From contig NC_089242.1 of the NCBI RefSeq assembly GCF_000512585.2, positions 2,108,001-2,172,000 of the forward strand: a stretch of 64,000 bases of DNA. The letters are read 5' to 3'. Origin of the DNA: Kwoniella bestiolae CBS 10118. Taxonomy: Eukaryota; Basidiomycota; Tremellomycetes; Tremellales; Cryptococcaceae. How positions within the stretch are numbered: the stretch's first letter is position 1; each line of letters begins with the position of its first letter. A program made the position numbers and the translations under genes. This document shows, piece by piece, positions 43,671 to 54,600 of the stretch. Under the pieces are notes generated by a model, which made no database searches, was not told where the DNA came from, and saw nothing but the letters and a program-made list of their open reading frames with translations.

Positions 43671-45120
43671 CTAGGATGACCGCCTAGCCTCCGCTTGCCT
43701 TACCACTTCCTCCTCCTTCTTGCCCTTCCACCCTTTTTCTTTCCATCCACTCAAATCCCCAGGATACTGATCCACCGCCCCTTCCACTTGGCCTTCATGG
43801 GCCAGAATGACCAGCACGTTATCTTCCTTGCTCATTCTGGTCAGCTGACCGATCGTATAGGTCGCCAATTCAGGATCTATCGCTAACTGAGGTTTCCCGT
43901 CTATCACTGGTATGGGTGATCGGAGATCTTCTGTTGCGGTAGGTACAGGGAGGTACAGCGCTTGATGATGAGATGCGTCTCCACCCAAAAGCACATCTGA
44001 CGGGGTTGGAATATCAGCTATCCGGTGTCTGAAGGTAGGAATGAGATATATAAGACAAAACTCACATGTATCGGGCTGAGAGGTCACTCGGCACAGAGCC
44101 ATGATATGACCCGGACAATGCTAGCTCGTTATTAGCCCAAAGACCTTGAGAGATCGGGAAGAACACTCACTCCAGGTGCATCGAGAAACCATAAACTCCC
44201 ATCACCGAACCAGTCCACCCCCCTATCAAAGCAACCGACCTTGTCCCATCGCCTTGAGGATGATCTTTCGGAGATGGGAGGTAGACTAGCGATTTCGCCA
44301 GACCACGGACCAGTCACGTTCTTGTCCGGCAATTCTACGAAATGATATTTCTCAAGCCAAGATGTTGGCCAAGCTGAATTGACGTCCTTGGGAAATCCAG
44401 GGTGCATTGACTCTAGTGAGTCGGGGCCTAGTAAGATTGGTGGTGCAGGAGTGGGCAGTGTACCTAGATCTCCGCTGAAGTTATGATTAAGTTGCCTCGT
44501 GCACGATGTGGATGGATTCACCTACTAATCTACATGTCACATGGGCATCAGTATCTACACAATAAGATATAGACGTAACTGTGGGAAGCAACTTACGATC
44601 AAAGTGCTGATGACTGAATACTACTAGCTTCAGCTTGTTCAGATCGAAACCATGCTTTTGAAGACGCGGGATCGGACCAGGTCCCGGATGAGGAATGAAC
44701 TCTTTCAGTGGACCTTCGACAATCTTCCTACATGTCGTACAATGTCAACCAACTTCACCAATGCGGTGTAGAGGCAGACTTACTTGGGGGCATTTTGCGG
44801 ATCCTAGGCCATGACCAAACTTCAGCGTCTCCGTCAACTCAAACTGATCATCTCCAACTCACCTCCCTCAAACCCATATCCCAAAGAATAGCATCCTGCC
44901 CCTTTTCAATCAAAAAGCTCCAACAAGGTGAATCCTCTTTCTCATCTCCTTTTGCAAATGCGGAGAACTCCTTGACTGGTGCTGTGAGTGTCGAAGTAGG
45001 TATAATCGATACCTTGACTATGTCATCTTTCGATGCGGAAGGAGGAAGAGGTGTCCATGGGTATCGATCCAGCGGGACTGGCTTGATGCGCGGATCGTCT
45101 TGAGTGTAGGTATCACTCAT
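43671..45120 (-). CDS. metallo-beta-lactamase-fold hydrolase (lactonase-like)
   Basis: Six exons (44863-45120, 44784-44803, 44597-44727, 44171-44469, 44066-44120, 43671-43996) give 362 aa. The metal-site motif H-x-H-x-D-H is rebuilt only by splicing exon 3 (VVFSHQHFD) to exon 4 (HLGTLP). The acceptor of that intron is GCGGAG at 44470-44471. Further ligands fit FLDAPGHCPGHIMAL (His after the PGH turn), LLGGDASHHQ (bridging Asp) and VILAHEGQ (late His). The N-terminus has CWSFLIEKGQDAILWDMGLR, the usual start of a lactonase/hydrolase-type MBL fold. Such fungal enzymes hydrolyse lactones or esters; the substrate cannot be read. A Lys-rich C-terminus (KEKGWKGKKEEE) ends it. No signal peptide, so cytosolic. 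Confidence 0.85.
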
Positions 45121-45539
45121 GATTCATCAGACTGCTTTACTGGTATATGGTGGATTTGAGAATCATAGAGGACGTTGAAGTTACATTTATAAATAGCCCG
45201 ACGAAAGTTTCAGGCAAGATTTGATAGAGAAACAACGTCATTGAGAAACCTTGTGAGGTAGATGTGACGTAAATCAGCCGCACATCGCCGGCCAATTCAA
45301 GATTACGAGATTGGTCGTAGGATCACGCTGTACTATCTAAGCACTACGACGTACTTCGCAGGAGACCTTGAATTTCCTGGGATTCATTTCTAACTTGCGC
45401 TTCTGGAGATGCGTGCGAAAATCGTATATCTTGGGTTTCGTTTTGAGGAGACATGCGCGAATTCGTACCCCCGCTAAAGAATGACTTTCTACGAACCTTC
45501 ATGAAAACTCACCAAAAGATGCAATCTCCATTCTCATTG
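45121..45539. other. intergenic, MBL upstream region
   Basis: About 420 bases. The MBL promoter is presumed here; a GTAC/ACGTA-rich patch lies near 45340-45355. No gene seen. Confidence 0.35.
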
Positions 45540-45872
45540 CGAGAACTCCTCAACAAGGCAATGGGACCTCCTTCAATTCGCTGGAGATAATAACGATATA
45601 GAGCTGGGGCGCAAAGCGTTGGCGAAGATGACAGCAGAGTATTTTCCTGGGATAGGGATTCGGCTGGAATGAGCCTGGAAGATGATGATGGCAGGAATTT
45701 TAGAGGGAAGATAAGATCTCTCCCTGATAACTGGCAGGCTGAGATACTGTGGCGAGCGTTCAGTATGCCGACACGGGACGGACATAGCCATCGCTGCTAC
45801 ACCGCGCAGGTCACGGATGACTGGGAAAGGCTGGCGGAGGATTTCGATCCGGAGCATGACTGTCCGTTTTGA
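45540..45872 (+). pseudogene. BTB-16: 5'-truncated BTB relic
   Basis: Only the second half of a family member remains. It begins around CAATGGGACCTC (45560) with QWDLLQFAGDNNDIELGRKA, LAKMTAEYF. A one-base shift then leads to GKIRSLPDNWQAEILWRAF and the tail TDDWERLAEDFDPEHDC before TGA at 45872. No exon 1 or BTB core is found upstream. A dead fragment. Confidence 0.7.
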
Positions 45873-46313
45873 TTTTGGCGATCAGGTGAGTGAGGCAGTT
45901 TACAATGGTTTGATCCACTTATGGTGATTCGAGGATGTTCGCTGATGAAGCGATTTGCAGAGGTTTCCTGTACCTGCTTGTATGCTTTGAATGTATATCG
46001 CTTAGGTCTTATTAGATACCTTGGCCAGATCGTCGGATGTATATCATCATGGTCCATTACTTTCATTGCATAGTCCGTGTTCCCCCACTTTCACGTATGC
46101 CTTCAGGAACCATCAAACGCGACATCAAACACGATGCATAGAAAAGAAGTACGTGGAATAAAAACGAGGTTACGGCTTGGTTCCACGAAGCAATGATGAA
46201 AGACAATCCGTTTGCAGAGGGCAGCTTTCGTCCTTTTTTCTCTACATCTTCCAAATGATTTCAGATCCGCAACAGTGACAATAAATCATATCTGGATATC
46301 TCCATTTATCATC
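45873..46313. other. intergenic between BTB-16 and BTB-17
   Basis: About 440 bases, presumably the BTB-17 promoter. No supported gene. Confidence 0.35.
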
Positions 46314-47187
46314 ATGACTTCTACCGACATGCTTCAAATCCATCCATTCCACAATGCGGAAGACGGTCCTTTAGTTATTCTGGTGTCGAATGATGGAAGA
46401 GCTTTCACTGTAGATCTGAAGACTTTGGCCAAGTCTAGGTAAGTGCTATCGATCGTACGTTATATGAGTCGGAGTGGGATACCGTGCTGACGGCGAGGCG
46501 TCCATCGGCAGTTCCTTCTTCGAGAATATGCTCGAACTCCCCATCAAGACAAGCGATATCAATGACCCCCCTTCCAGACTATCAGATTCAAGTCGCTCCC
46601 TCGACATTGATGCCGACGAATTGGTCCTTGAATACTTCGTTAACATCGTCAAAGCTTCACAACCACATATCCCCATTACCAACCTCGAACAAGCTATGGA
46701 GCTTCTTGCTTTGTGTCGAAAGTACGGTGTCAGGGAATCAAGTACTTCCAAAATCCGAGACCATTCGCTCAACCTAGGTAAAACGCAACCTTGGGAGTTT
46801 CTCCGACTTGCATCGTTTGCCAGGGACCCTAACGATAACGATTTATGCAGAATCGCCTTGGGTTATCTGTCTTGGAATCAGTTTCTGATGGGCGATAAAG
46901 GCAATAAGACCTCCTTTTGGGAAAGAATCGAAAGTCTGTCGCCTACTTGGAGAACTTACCTTCTCGAGAACACTTTGGGCGATCCATCCGACCATCTGTG
47001 GAGATCTGATTGTCATCTTCCTGACATCGATCGTGTGAACCGAGAAAAGTACTGGCAGAAGATGATGGATGTGAGATTGAGCAAGATATTGTTGGAAGAA
47101 AGAATCTTTAGGGCGTGCAAGTCCTGCCTGAGGGGGCGATCAGTCTTTTCCTATTCGTTATTATTGTTCTGGTTGTCAACTCCATAA
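46314..47187 (+). CDS. BTB-17: intact BTB/POZ-like protein with altered C-terminus
   Basis: Two exons (46314-46438, 46512-47187) give 266 aa. Exon 1 reads MTSTDMLQIHPFHNAEDGPL, VILVSNDGRAFTVDLKTLAK. The phase-2 intron leads to SSFFENMLELPIKTSD, then LDIDADELVLEYFVNIVKA, LLALCRKYGVRES, PWEFLRLASFARDPNDND, FWERIESLSPTWRTYLLENT. The end differs from the family: after REKYWQKMMDVRLSKILL comes a Cys/Arg-rich stretch and a hydrophobic end (SVFSYSLLLFWLSTP), with no D-W-x-x-x-x-x-x-F-(D/N)-P tail. The tail could be a weak membrane anchor or the result of a C-terminal frame change. No internal stop. Confidence 0.75.
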
Positions 47188-47689
47188 GCCCCGCTTTGAA
47201 CAAGTCATAAATCCCAGATGGAGAATGTACACTTGCGTTCTTATGTCTATTTAATTCCTGTATGCAGATATAACACTCAAGTAGACGCAAGGAAGGAAAG
47301 CAGACGTTAAAGCCCTCTCCTCTCGGAGCAGGTATCCAACGAATCAAACGCGTATCTACAACACCCCACCTAAGTATCGCATGTATAGGTCTCCATCCCT
47401 TACACGGCGTCCATAATACTCAATCTCAACGTCTGAGCATGCGCTTCAGATGCACTGGGATCTAAGGAATGTCCCTCATCGGCGCAGCCCATTTCATCTG
47501 CCACGAACATGATTCCTTCGAAACGAGGTGCAGACCTGGGCTCCCAAGTAGTACGTACCTGCACCTGGCGAACAGCTCAATTTCAATATCACACAGTTCC
47601 ATTTGAATGTCATGGTTCCTCGGACCAATTACCATTCTCATATGCTCATACTCGCAATTTAGGGTACATGTAGAGCTCGACCTATTCAG
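47188..47689. other. intergenic between BTB-17 and BTB-18
   Basis: About 500 bases, presumably BTB-17 3' region and BTB-18 promoter. No supported gene. Confidence 0.35.
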
Positions 47690-48562
47690 ATGTCTTCGAA
47701 TTCTGATCTGGGCTGGGGCACAGAGCCCGAACAAGAAACCACGCACCACGTCCATCATCCTGACATCGGCCAGAAGGTTGTCCTGGTGTCCAATGAGGGG
47801 ATGTCATTTGGAGTAGATATCCGATGTCTGTACAGAGCCAGGTGAGTCGAATATCCTCGGCTGATTTTCTGTCATACAGCAAATGGTGCATCGCGAGACA
47901 GTGGAAGCTCAACCTCACGGCGATACAGTACCATGTTCGCCGACATGTTCAACCTCTCATACACGAAATCAGAGGACACTTCCTCAGCAATCAACTCAAA
48001 CCCTTTCGATACAAGCAAATCAATCGACATTGACGCCAGTTCAGCTGTCCTCGAACACTTCATAGACGCCATCATCGTCTCAAAACCTCATCTCCCTCCT
48101 TCCAACTTCGAGGATACCGCTGCATTACTGAACCTCTGCTATCAATTTGATGTCAGAATCGAAGTGATCGCCCCCATCAAGCAGCAGCTGCAGGAGTTAG
48201 GTAGATCTCAGCCATGGAATCTCTTACAATGGGCTTCGCAGAACAACAATCGAGAAGTAGGTCAGGTGGCCTTGAAGAACATGAGTTGGTCGACTTTCCT
48301 TAGTGGGGATGAACTCTCGGCAGAGAATTTCTGGACCAGAATCCAAAGTCTTGAATCCCGCTGGGGTATGAGGATTTTATCCACCGCTCTATCAGGTCCC
48401 CGAGCAGGTACAATGGAATATGCGGTCATGAGGGAGTTCACCTCGAAGAAAGGTAGACCATATACCAAGTATGTCATGGAGGCTCAAGCGGAGGCAATGT
48501 TCCCGCTGGTACAAGGTGATTTTGGAAAATTATGGAACGGGTTTGATAAGGATGATTGGTGA
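47690..48562 (+). CDS. BTB-18: intact BTB/POZ-like protein
   Basis: Two exons (47690-47841, 47929-48562) give 261 aa. Exon 1 reads MSSNSDLGWGTEPEQETTHH, then QKVVLVSNEGMSFGVDIRCL. The phase-2 intron leads to STMFADMFNLSYTKSED, then SIDIDASSAVLEHFIDAIIV, LLNLCYQFDVRIEV, PWNLLQWASQNNNREVGQVA, LKNMSWSTF, FWTRIQSLESRWGMRILSTA and the tail QGDFGKLWNGFDKDDW. Closest to BTB-17 (SWxxFLxGD and FWxRIxSL motifs). It is convergent with BTB-19, so the strand of the array flips here. Confidence 0.82.
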
Positions 48563-48917
48563 TGCGAGTGAGTAGTCCTGCTGCAACGTCCGTCTTGAAT
48601 TGCTCCGTCTTGAACTGTCAGCTGTACTGAGTATGTGGAATGCGAGCAGAACCTTTCGAGTCCTCAAGACAAGCAGCCCCCAATTCTAACTTGAGATATG
48701 TTTCACATGAGGTATCTCTACTCTCCAATGTCGTATGAAGATCGTTCTCCGCTAGACCGAAACCTATAATTGGCCTTGCACTAGTGTAAGACAACTTTTC
48801 AAAGCTACTCGTCCCACCAAAATATCATTACCATCGCAGTTCGGGGAGAAAAAGACCAATCTGCGATCAAAGCCATCAGTTCCTCTGCTTGCCATGCTTG
48901 ATCAGCTTGATGAGAGC
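48563..48917. other. intergenic, convergent BTB-18 / BTB-19 ends
   Basis: 355 bases between convergent stops. An additional downstream exon of BTB-19 after a possible GTGAGC donor at its TGA codon cannot be excluded. Nothing else seen. Confidence 0.35.
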
Positions 48918-49834
48918 TCACCACGTCTGAGGATTGAAATCCTCTACCACCGTGTTCCAATTTATTTTCACTTCGAATGTGCCCGACCAACCTTTACGTT
49001 CGGATCTGAGAATTGTCCCGGTCTCCATACGCTTGAAGGGCCTCTGTGGGATAGTTGATGCACCTAACGTCCTTTTGTTTTTGCTTGTTCTTGTCGTCTT
49101 GTGTTTAGATCTAGTCTGCATACTATGGTCTGCTGTAAAGGAAGGTGTCTCGAAGACTAATGAAACCAGCTCCCTTCGCCAGGAGTCTGGCAGGAGATTG
49201 AGCCTGTACGAGAATGACTTGCTTCTGAGTGATTCATTGGGTTTGGGTTTGGTTAGAGTATGAGTACCCATAATGCTGATGGAGGGCCCCGCTCCAACGA
49301 AACCGTCAGGACCCATAAACGCAAGCGCTTTCCTTGCTAAAGAGACATCACCCCTACTACTAGCATACGCCAGCAGGTCCCAAGGGTCTTGTTTTCCAGC
49401 TGATTCCAGTAGGCGATTCACTCGGTGTCTGATGTTGTACTGGATATCGAATGTCTCGCAGAGACTGTGCAGATGTTGGACTTCGTTGAACGCCAGATGA
49501 TACGGAGGGATTGGAATAGATACATTGACGAGGTTCAGGAAGGCTTCAAGGACAATCGGTGAGACCTTCATGTCTATGGGTGAAACCTCGTCGACACGCT
49601 TTCGTTTCTTGGAGGTCGACACGGAAGCATTGCCTAAGGGTTGAGGGATCTGAAGCATATCGCTGAAGACCGTGCTATAGTGATCATCACGCACAGGTCA
49701 GCCGAGACCGCGTATGCACATCCATACAGGAAGCTGACCTTGCTTTTGAGAGCGTTATCTGCTTGAAGGGTGATGTCACCTTGACAATGATAAGAGTGCC
49801 ACGTCTCGGTGGCCTTTTGATGTGTATCCGCCAT
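48918..49834 (-). pseudogene. BTB-19: BTB/POZ-like paralogue with damaged exon 1
   Basis: Exon 2 (48918-49674) is fully open: STVFSDMLQIPQPLGNASV, a nuclear-signal-like KKRKRVDEV, then PIDMKVSPIVLEAFLNLVNV, HSLCETFDIQYNI, PWDLLAYASSRGDVSLARKA, a basic insert (TRSKHKTTRTSKNKRT) and the tail KINWNTVVEDFNPQTW. Exon 1 starts MADTHQKATETWHSYHCQGD and ITL but then lacks about eight codons (the S-x-D-G segment). The rest (FKQITLSKA) is in a different frame, so the phase-2 join to exon 2 fails. A shortened protein from the ATG at 49694 (MRDDHYSTVFSDML) would contain all but the first strands. Divergent from nothing; BTB-20 follows on the same strand. Confidence 0.65.
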
Positions 49835-50148
49835 TGTGAGGTTTGTGAATTGAAGTAGAAGAGGGTTGTATCGCCAAGAGATCGGATGAGTAAGGTGTAG
49901 GTTTCAAGAGCTGATTGTAAAATTTACAGAACAGGGGATAAAGTCGAAAGCAGGGGAAGAATCAATGTAGGCGGATTTGAGATGACATGCGTAGGAAGGA
50001 GGGTCTGTGCGTTTGATCACAAGTTTTCTTTGTATGTTTCTGGGGAGCATTTGGAAGTAGAAAACTGTGACAAATACCCGTTTCCTCCTTGCTTGTGACG
50101 GACTGAATATGGAATACATAACATGTACACACGGCCATCACTACATTA
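49835..50148. other. intergenic between BTB-19 and BTB-20
   Basis: 314 bases, presumably the BTB-19 promoter and BTB-20 3' region. Nothing recognised. Confidence 0.35.
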
Positions 50149-51269
50149 CTACCAGACATCATATTTCACACCTTGATTCTTCGCCCACTCCGCGACTCCA
50201 TCCATATCAGACCTAAACCGCTCCAACGTAACTCCCTGCGTCGATGTTCCTTCGAAGATGAGCGTACCGATATTGAGTCGACGAATCAATGTCTGCTGTT
50301 TATAAGGTCAGCATTGTCTGTTGTTTTCTTCGCAAGCGGAATAAAGTCACTTTCCTGGGATTAAAATCCTTGACCACTTGATCCCAAGGTTTGAACACCA
50401 TTTTAGCAAATCCGTCGAATGCCGAGGCGGGGTCTTCTGGAACAGCGTACTCTGGCTCTTGAAAGACCTTCAAGAGTAGTTCTTGTTGCCATGATGGTGA
50501 GAGAAGGCAAAATCGACTCCAGAATGGAATAGAGCGAAGCGAAGGGGGTTCTTCTGGCCCACAGACATCCGGATAAACCTTGATAAACCCATGCGGACCC
50601 ATAAATTCCAACGCTCTCCTTGCTAATTCAACTCTTTGTTTTGTACATGCATAAAGCAGGAGATCCCAAGGCTCGAGTACACCTGCGAGCTGCAGCGCTT
50701 GGGAGATGTGATCTTGTACGCTCGAATTGATGTTAAACTTCTCACATAATTCCGCCAATTCTCTGATTTGACGAAAAGGAAGAAAGGCGGGAATCAAAGG
50801 GATCGATACGTTGATAAGGTTGAGGAAAAGCTCGAGCACGAAGGAAGAGACTTCCATGTCGATAGGCGGATCTGGGACACGCTTGCCAGATTTTTTCGAG
50901 GAGGACGAAGTACCGGGTCCGGCTATTTCGAGCATATCGTGAAATACGGTGCTGTAAAGGAATCAGCAGGATTAGTCCTCCTACAGTCGATATATTACTA
51001 AGGAGATGAGCCAAGTAAATCTACCTAGACTTTGCGAGTCTCCAACTATCTGCCCCGAAGAGCTTACCATCCTCGGATCGAAGGGTGATATCGCCATGAG
51101 AATGATAAGCATGCCATTTCTCGGTGGCGAGCTTGGAATACCCGGAGACGGCTGAGGTCGAGATGGAGGAAGCCTTGGGAAAGTTGGGCATTCTGGTGAA
51201 TCGGTCCTTGAGCGAAGATGAGGCCGCCGAAGGCTTTCTGGAAGAAGGATGAGGTTGAGATCGGGACAT
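50149..51269 (-). CDS. BTB-20: intact BTB/POZ-like protein with extra C-terminal exon
   Basis: Three exons (51025-51269, 50351-50951, 50149-50295) give 330 aa, the longest member. Exon 1 has a Ser/Arg-rich extension (MSRSQPHPSSRKPSAASSSL) before KWHAYHSHGDITLRSEDGKL. The phase-2 intron leads to STVFHDMLEIAGPGTSS, then PIDMEVSSFVLELFLNLINV, LAELCEKFNINSS, PWDLLLYACTKQRVELARRA, LSPSWQQELLLKVF, PWDQVVKDFNPRK. A GTGACT donor follows. The extra exon encodes QTLIRRLNIGTLIFEGTSTQ, LERFRSDMDGVAEWAKNQGV and ends KYDVW. Without this splice the protein would stop 16 codons later. The phase agreement and protein-like composition support exon 3. Confidence 0.78.
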
Positions 51270-51686
51270 GATGAATGGTCTGTGTGAGTTGCAATTGCAG
51301 AGAGAGATACGAAAGACTGTGATAGGATATAAAGGGAAAGAAGAGGAAGGAAATGAAGGAACATAGATCGAATACCCGCTTATATATACATGGAATTGGT
51401 GAACATGAGGAAGGAAGGAACGAGGGTCCGAGGGTTTGTGCGAAATGAGATACGAAGACAGGCATTGAACTGTAATCAAAGCTCGGACCCACCTCAAACG
51501 ACTATGCCTGTATCTCTCATCAAGACTTATCGTCCATTGCCAACCTTGCATTTGAACACGTGGATAAGCGAACCAAGATCTTCCACTCAGATTCATCAAA
51601 TACATTATCCATAAATAAGCTAGTACGGTACATACAAAAACCAGAAAGCAATCCCTCAATCCCACAAATTTATGTCATCATCATAC
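51270..51686. other. intergenic, BTB-20 promoter and ATG4 3' region
   Basis: 417 bases with no supported gene. Confidence 0.35.
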
Positions 51687-54600
51687 TCACAACAAACTAT
51701 CTCCATTAGGGGCCTCCCCTCGAACAGGCGAAGGATCCACCCAACTTTCAGTCCTCATCCTCTGATCCTGCAATAACGGTCTCCTATTCTTCATCGTCTC
51801 ATTCTCAAGGTCATTTCGCGAAGTAGGCGAAGTGGGAGAAGGGAACTTTATACTCCGTTCTTCCTTTCGGGGAAATAGAATTTGTTCTTCAGGTACTTTG
51901 TCCTGTGCGGGTTTGGGCCAACTACCCTGCCTCGAACTCATGGAACTTGGTGTGGGTCTTTCAACAAGGACAGGTTTCTGACTTGATGGTGTACCTCCTA
52001 ATGTCCATTCTTCTTCTTCCCCTTCTTCCTCATTATCTATATTTACATTCTTCGTTTTGTTCGTAATTATATCGACAGCTTGTGAAGTCGTATCTTTCGA
52101 TAATACAATATCATTTTCGATACCTTCTGGCGTACTTTCTTCAGGTGAAGATACGGTGTTTGAATCTGGTTGTCGTCCGGAACTTATCGGGACATTTTCG
52201 ATTTCCTCGTCGTCCAGACTGGGTTCGTCAGGTTCAGAAACAGATTCCAAACCGGCATCAGAGTCTACATCCCATGAGGGAGGTTCATCTTGTACAGTGA
52301 AGATCTTGTGAGGTAGCTAGGTGGGTTTATGAGACGAATCAGCATCACCATCAATGAGTACAGACAATCCACCCAGGATCCGGAGCAGGCGAAACGATCA
52401 ACCCACCTTATTAGCTCTCTCCACAAAGTCCTCCCAGTCACTCTCACTCCTCACCAAAAAACCTAACAGCATACTAGGATCTAGCCCACTCAAAGGCATC
52501 TTCTTGACCTTCTCACAATGGAAGGTCCGTAATGCTTGTTCAGGATAGGCGTTGATCCACCACTGCATCTCCGGCTCGACAGGAAGCTCGTCGAGGGGAT
52601 GATGGCTAGGTATAGGTATCTGGGCAGGTTCCTTTGAATTGGATTGACGAGGTGTCGACTCTCCATTTTGAGAATGAGGATGGGTAGACGTGGGTCTAGG
52701 TGGCGTAGTTCCCTTTGCTGATAGCCTCTTGGCCTGCTTGGAATTCCTCTTCGCCCGTCTGACCCTTGTTGAGGGCGACGAAGTGATATTGCTATCGCTC
52801 GATTCGTCACTTGATATATCATCTACATTGACCACATCAATCTTGTACTTGACTTCCCCAGTCGTAGGGATACTTTCCGATGGATCAATCATCACAGGTT
52901 CTTCCTCTTCAGGTTTAGTCGGATTTGGCGTAGACATGACAGGAGCAGGAGGAATTTCAAGAGGGATAGCCGGACGAGTAAGATGAGGATCAAGGTAGAA
53001 TAGCGAGTTTGCTTGGGAACCGACAAAGTAGTATGATGATGAGGGTCGACCACCCGCTATACCGACTGATTGGGGGAAGGCAAAGAGTGCCTAAGCAATA
53101 GCAAGGATCAGTCAGCTACTTTGTGCGCAATATAGGCCAGCGAGATGTTTACTCAACCAAAAAGGAGATCGGAAGAGAAACTCACCTTAATACTCTCGTA
53201 ATAGATTGGGTTGACGCCATCCAATCCAAGCCGTATGCCAACTAAGATCAGAACAGCTTTATCACCCCATACATTCGCACTCTTCGCTGTAGATCCGGAT
53301 GACCTCCTCTGAATGGGTATATCTCCCTCACTCGAGGTATGACTGGATGGCACACACCATCCTGTCGAAGGTAAATTGGACGCCTGATACACTTCAGACT
53401 TGTAGATTATGCTATCTGTTGCTGTCGATACTGCTAGACCACATGGTGCAAAGGAGTTTGTAAGGGTTCTAGATAACATTGAAAGCACCATCAGCGCTGC
53501 CGAACTGGACAAGCTGTATCGGGGCTCGGATCACGATGAAAGCCTTGAATTGAAGCAGTGAAACAAGTCATCGAAGAAGCAAGAGAGATGGACTCACTTC
53601 AAAGCCCCCGCGGCAGTACTAGGCCCAAACCATTCCCCAACCTCCTTACCCAGCTCTTTACCTATCAATGCCATCCTATGTACACTGAACGGACAAAGCG
53701 GCGACGGATCATCAAGGAACCAAGATAAAATTTTTACGTATTCTGCGTATCGTGATAGATCCGTCAGGTCCGATGGGGTTGTGGGTGGAAGAGAAGGTTT
53801 CGGGGGTAATCTCCATTCTACAGATTAATTGTTTATCAGCTTCGAGACTCCAATGGTAAAGAAGCTGAAGAGTTCAGTCAAACTCACCTCGACCCAGATG
53901 GAGATGTATCAAAGCATTTGCCAGCATACTCTGTCCGGTCCTCAACATGCATCCCCAACCTGCATCACTCGTCAGACCGCCCTCTGATCTGGTCCAACTC
54001 CATCCCGTCCCAGAGGGTCTGGTTGACAGCCCACCAGGTACGCTTGAAGCCAAACCGGTTGTATTAAGATCTACCGATAGATCTGCAGGCGGTCCGAAGG
54101 CAGAGTAATAGGCTTCTGGAGAGGGTATCAATAGATGGTTGGGGAGGGAGAGGATCGGTGCATATTGAGATCGATAAGTACACCATACGACGGATTTGAA
54201 ATCGTCGTAAACTGAGACACAGATTTAATTATCAGCTATCGATCCGAAATCAATTCCATGTCGAAACAGCTTACATTGATCAGGCCATCTGAGTACTTCC
54301 TTCTCCTTCTTATCCTTCTTTGATTTACCCGGACTATCCGTGACGCTCGATCCACCATCCTTACTGGGTGAGCCGCTGGTCATAGATGCGGGTAAAGCCA
54401 AAGATAAGGTCGAAGCGGTAAACAAGTTGGAAAAGCCTTTCGAAGGTGGTGGCGTGGAAGAAATACTATTGGTATTGGTCTGAGATTGATCTTTCTGTTT
54501 TTTCGACCACGCTGAAGGTCTCAATACTCCACTATCATGCTTTGAGGGTGGCGAAGGTTTGTTGACTGAATCACTCGATCCTCGCCTTTCCTCTATTCCA

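Noticed and set aside
5452..51269. Transposable element or terminal repeats driving the BTB array
   Set aside because: I saw no transposase or reverse-transcriptase frame and no clear terminal repeats; the shared intron also argues against retroposition.
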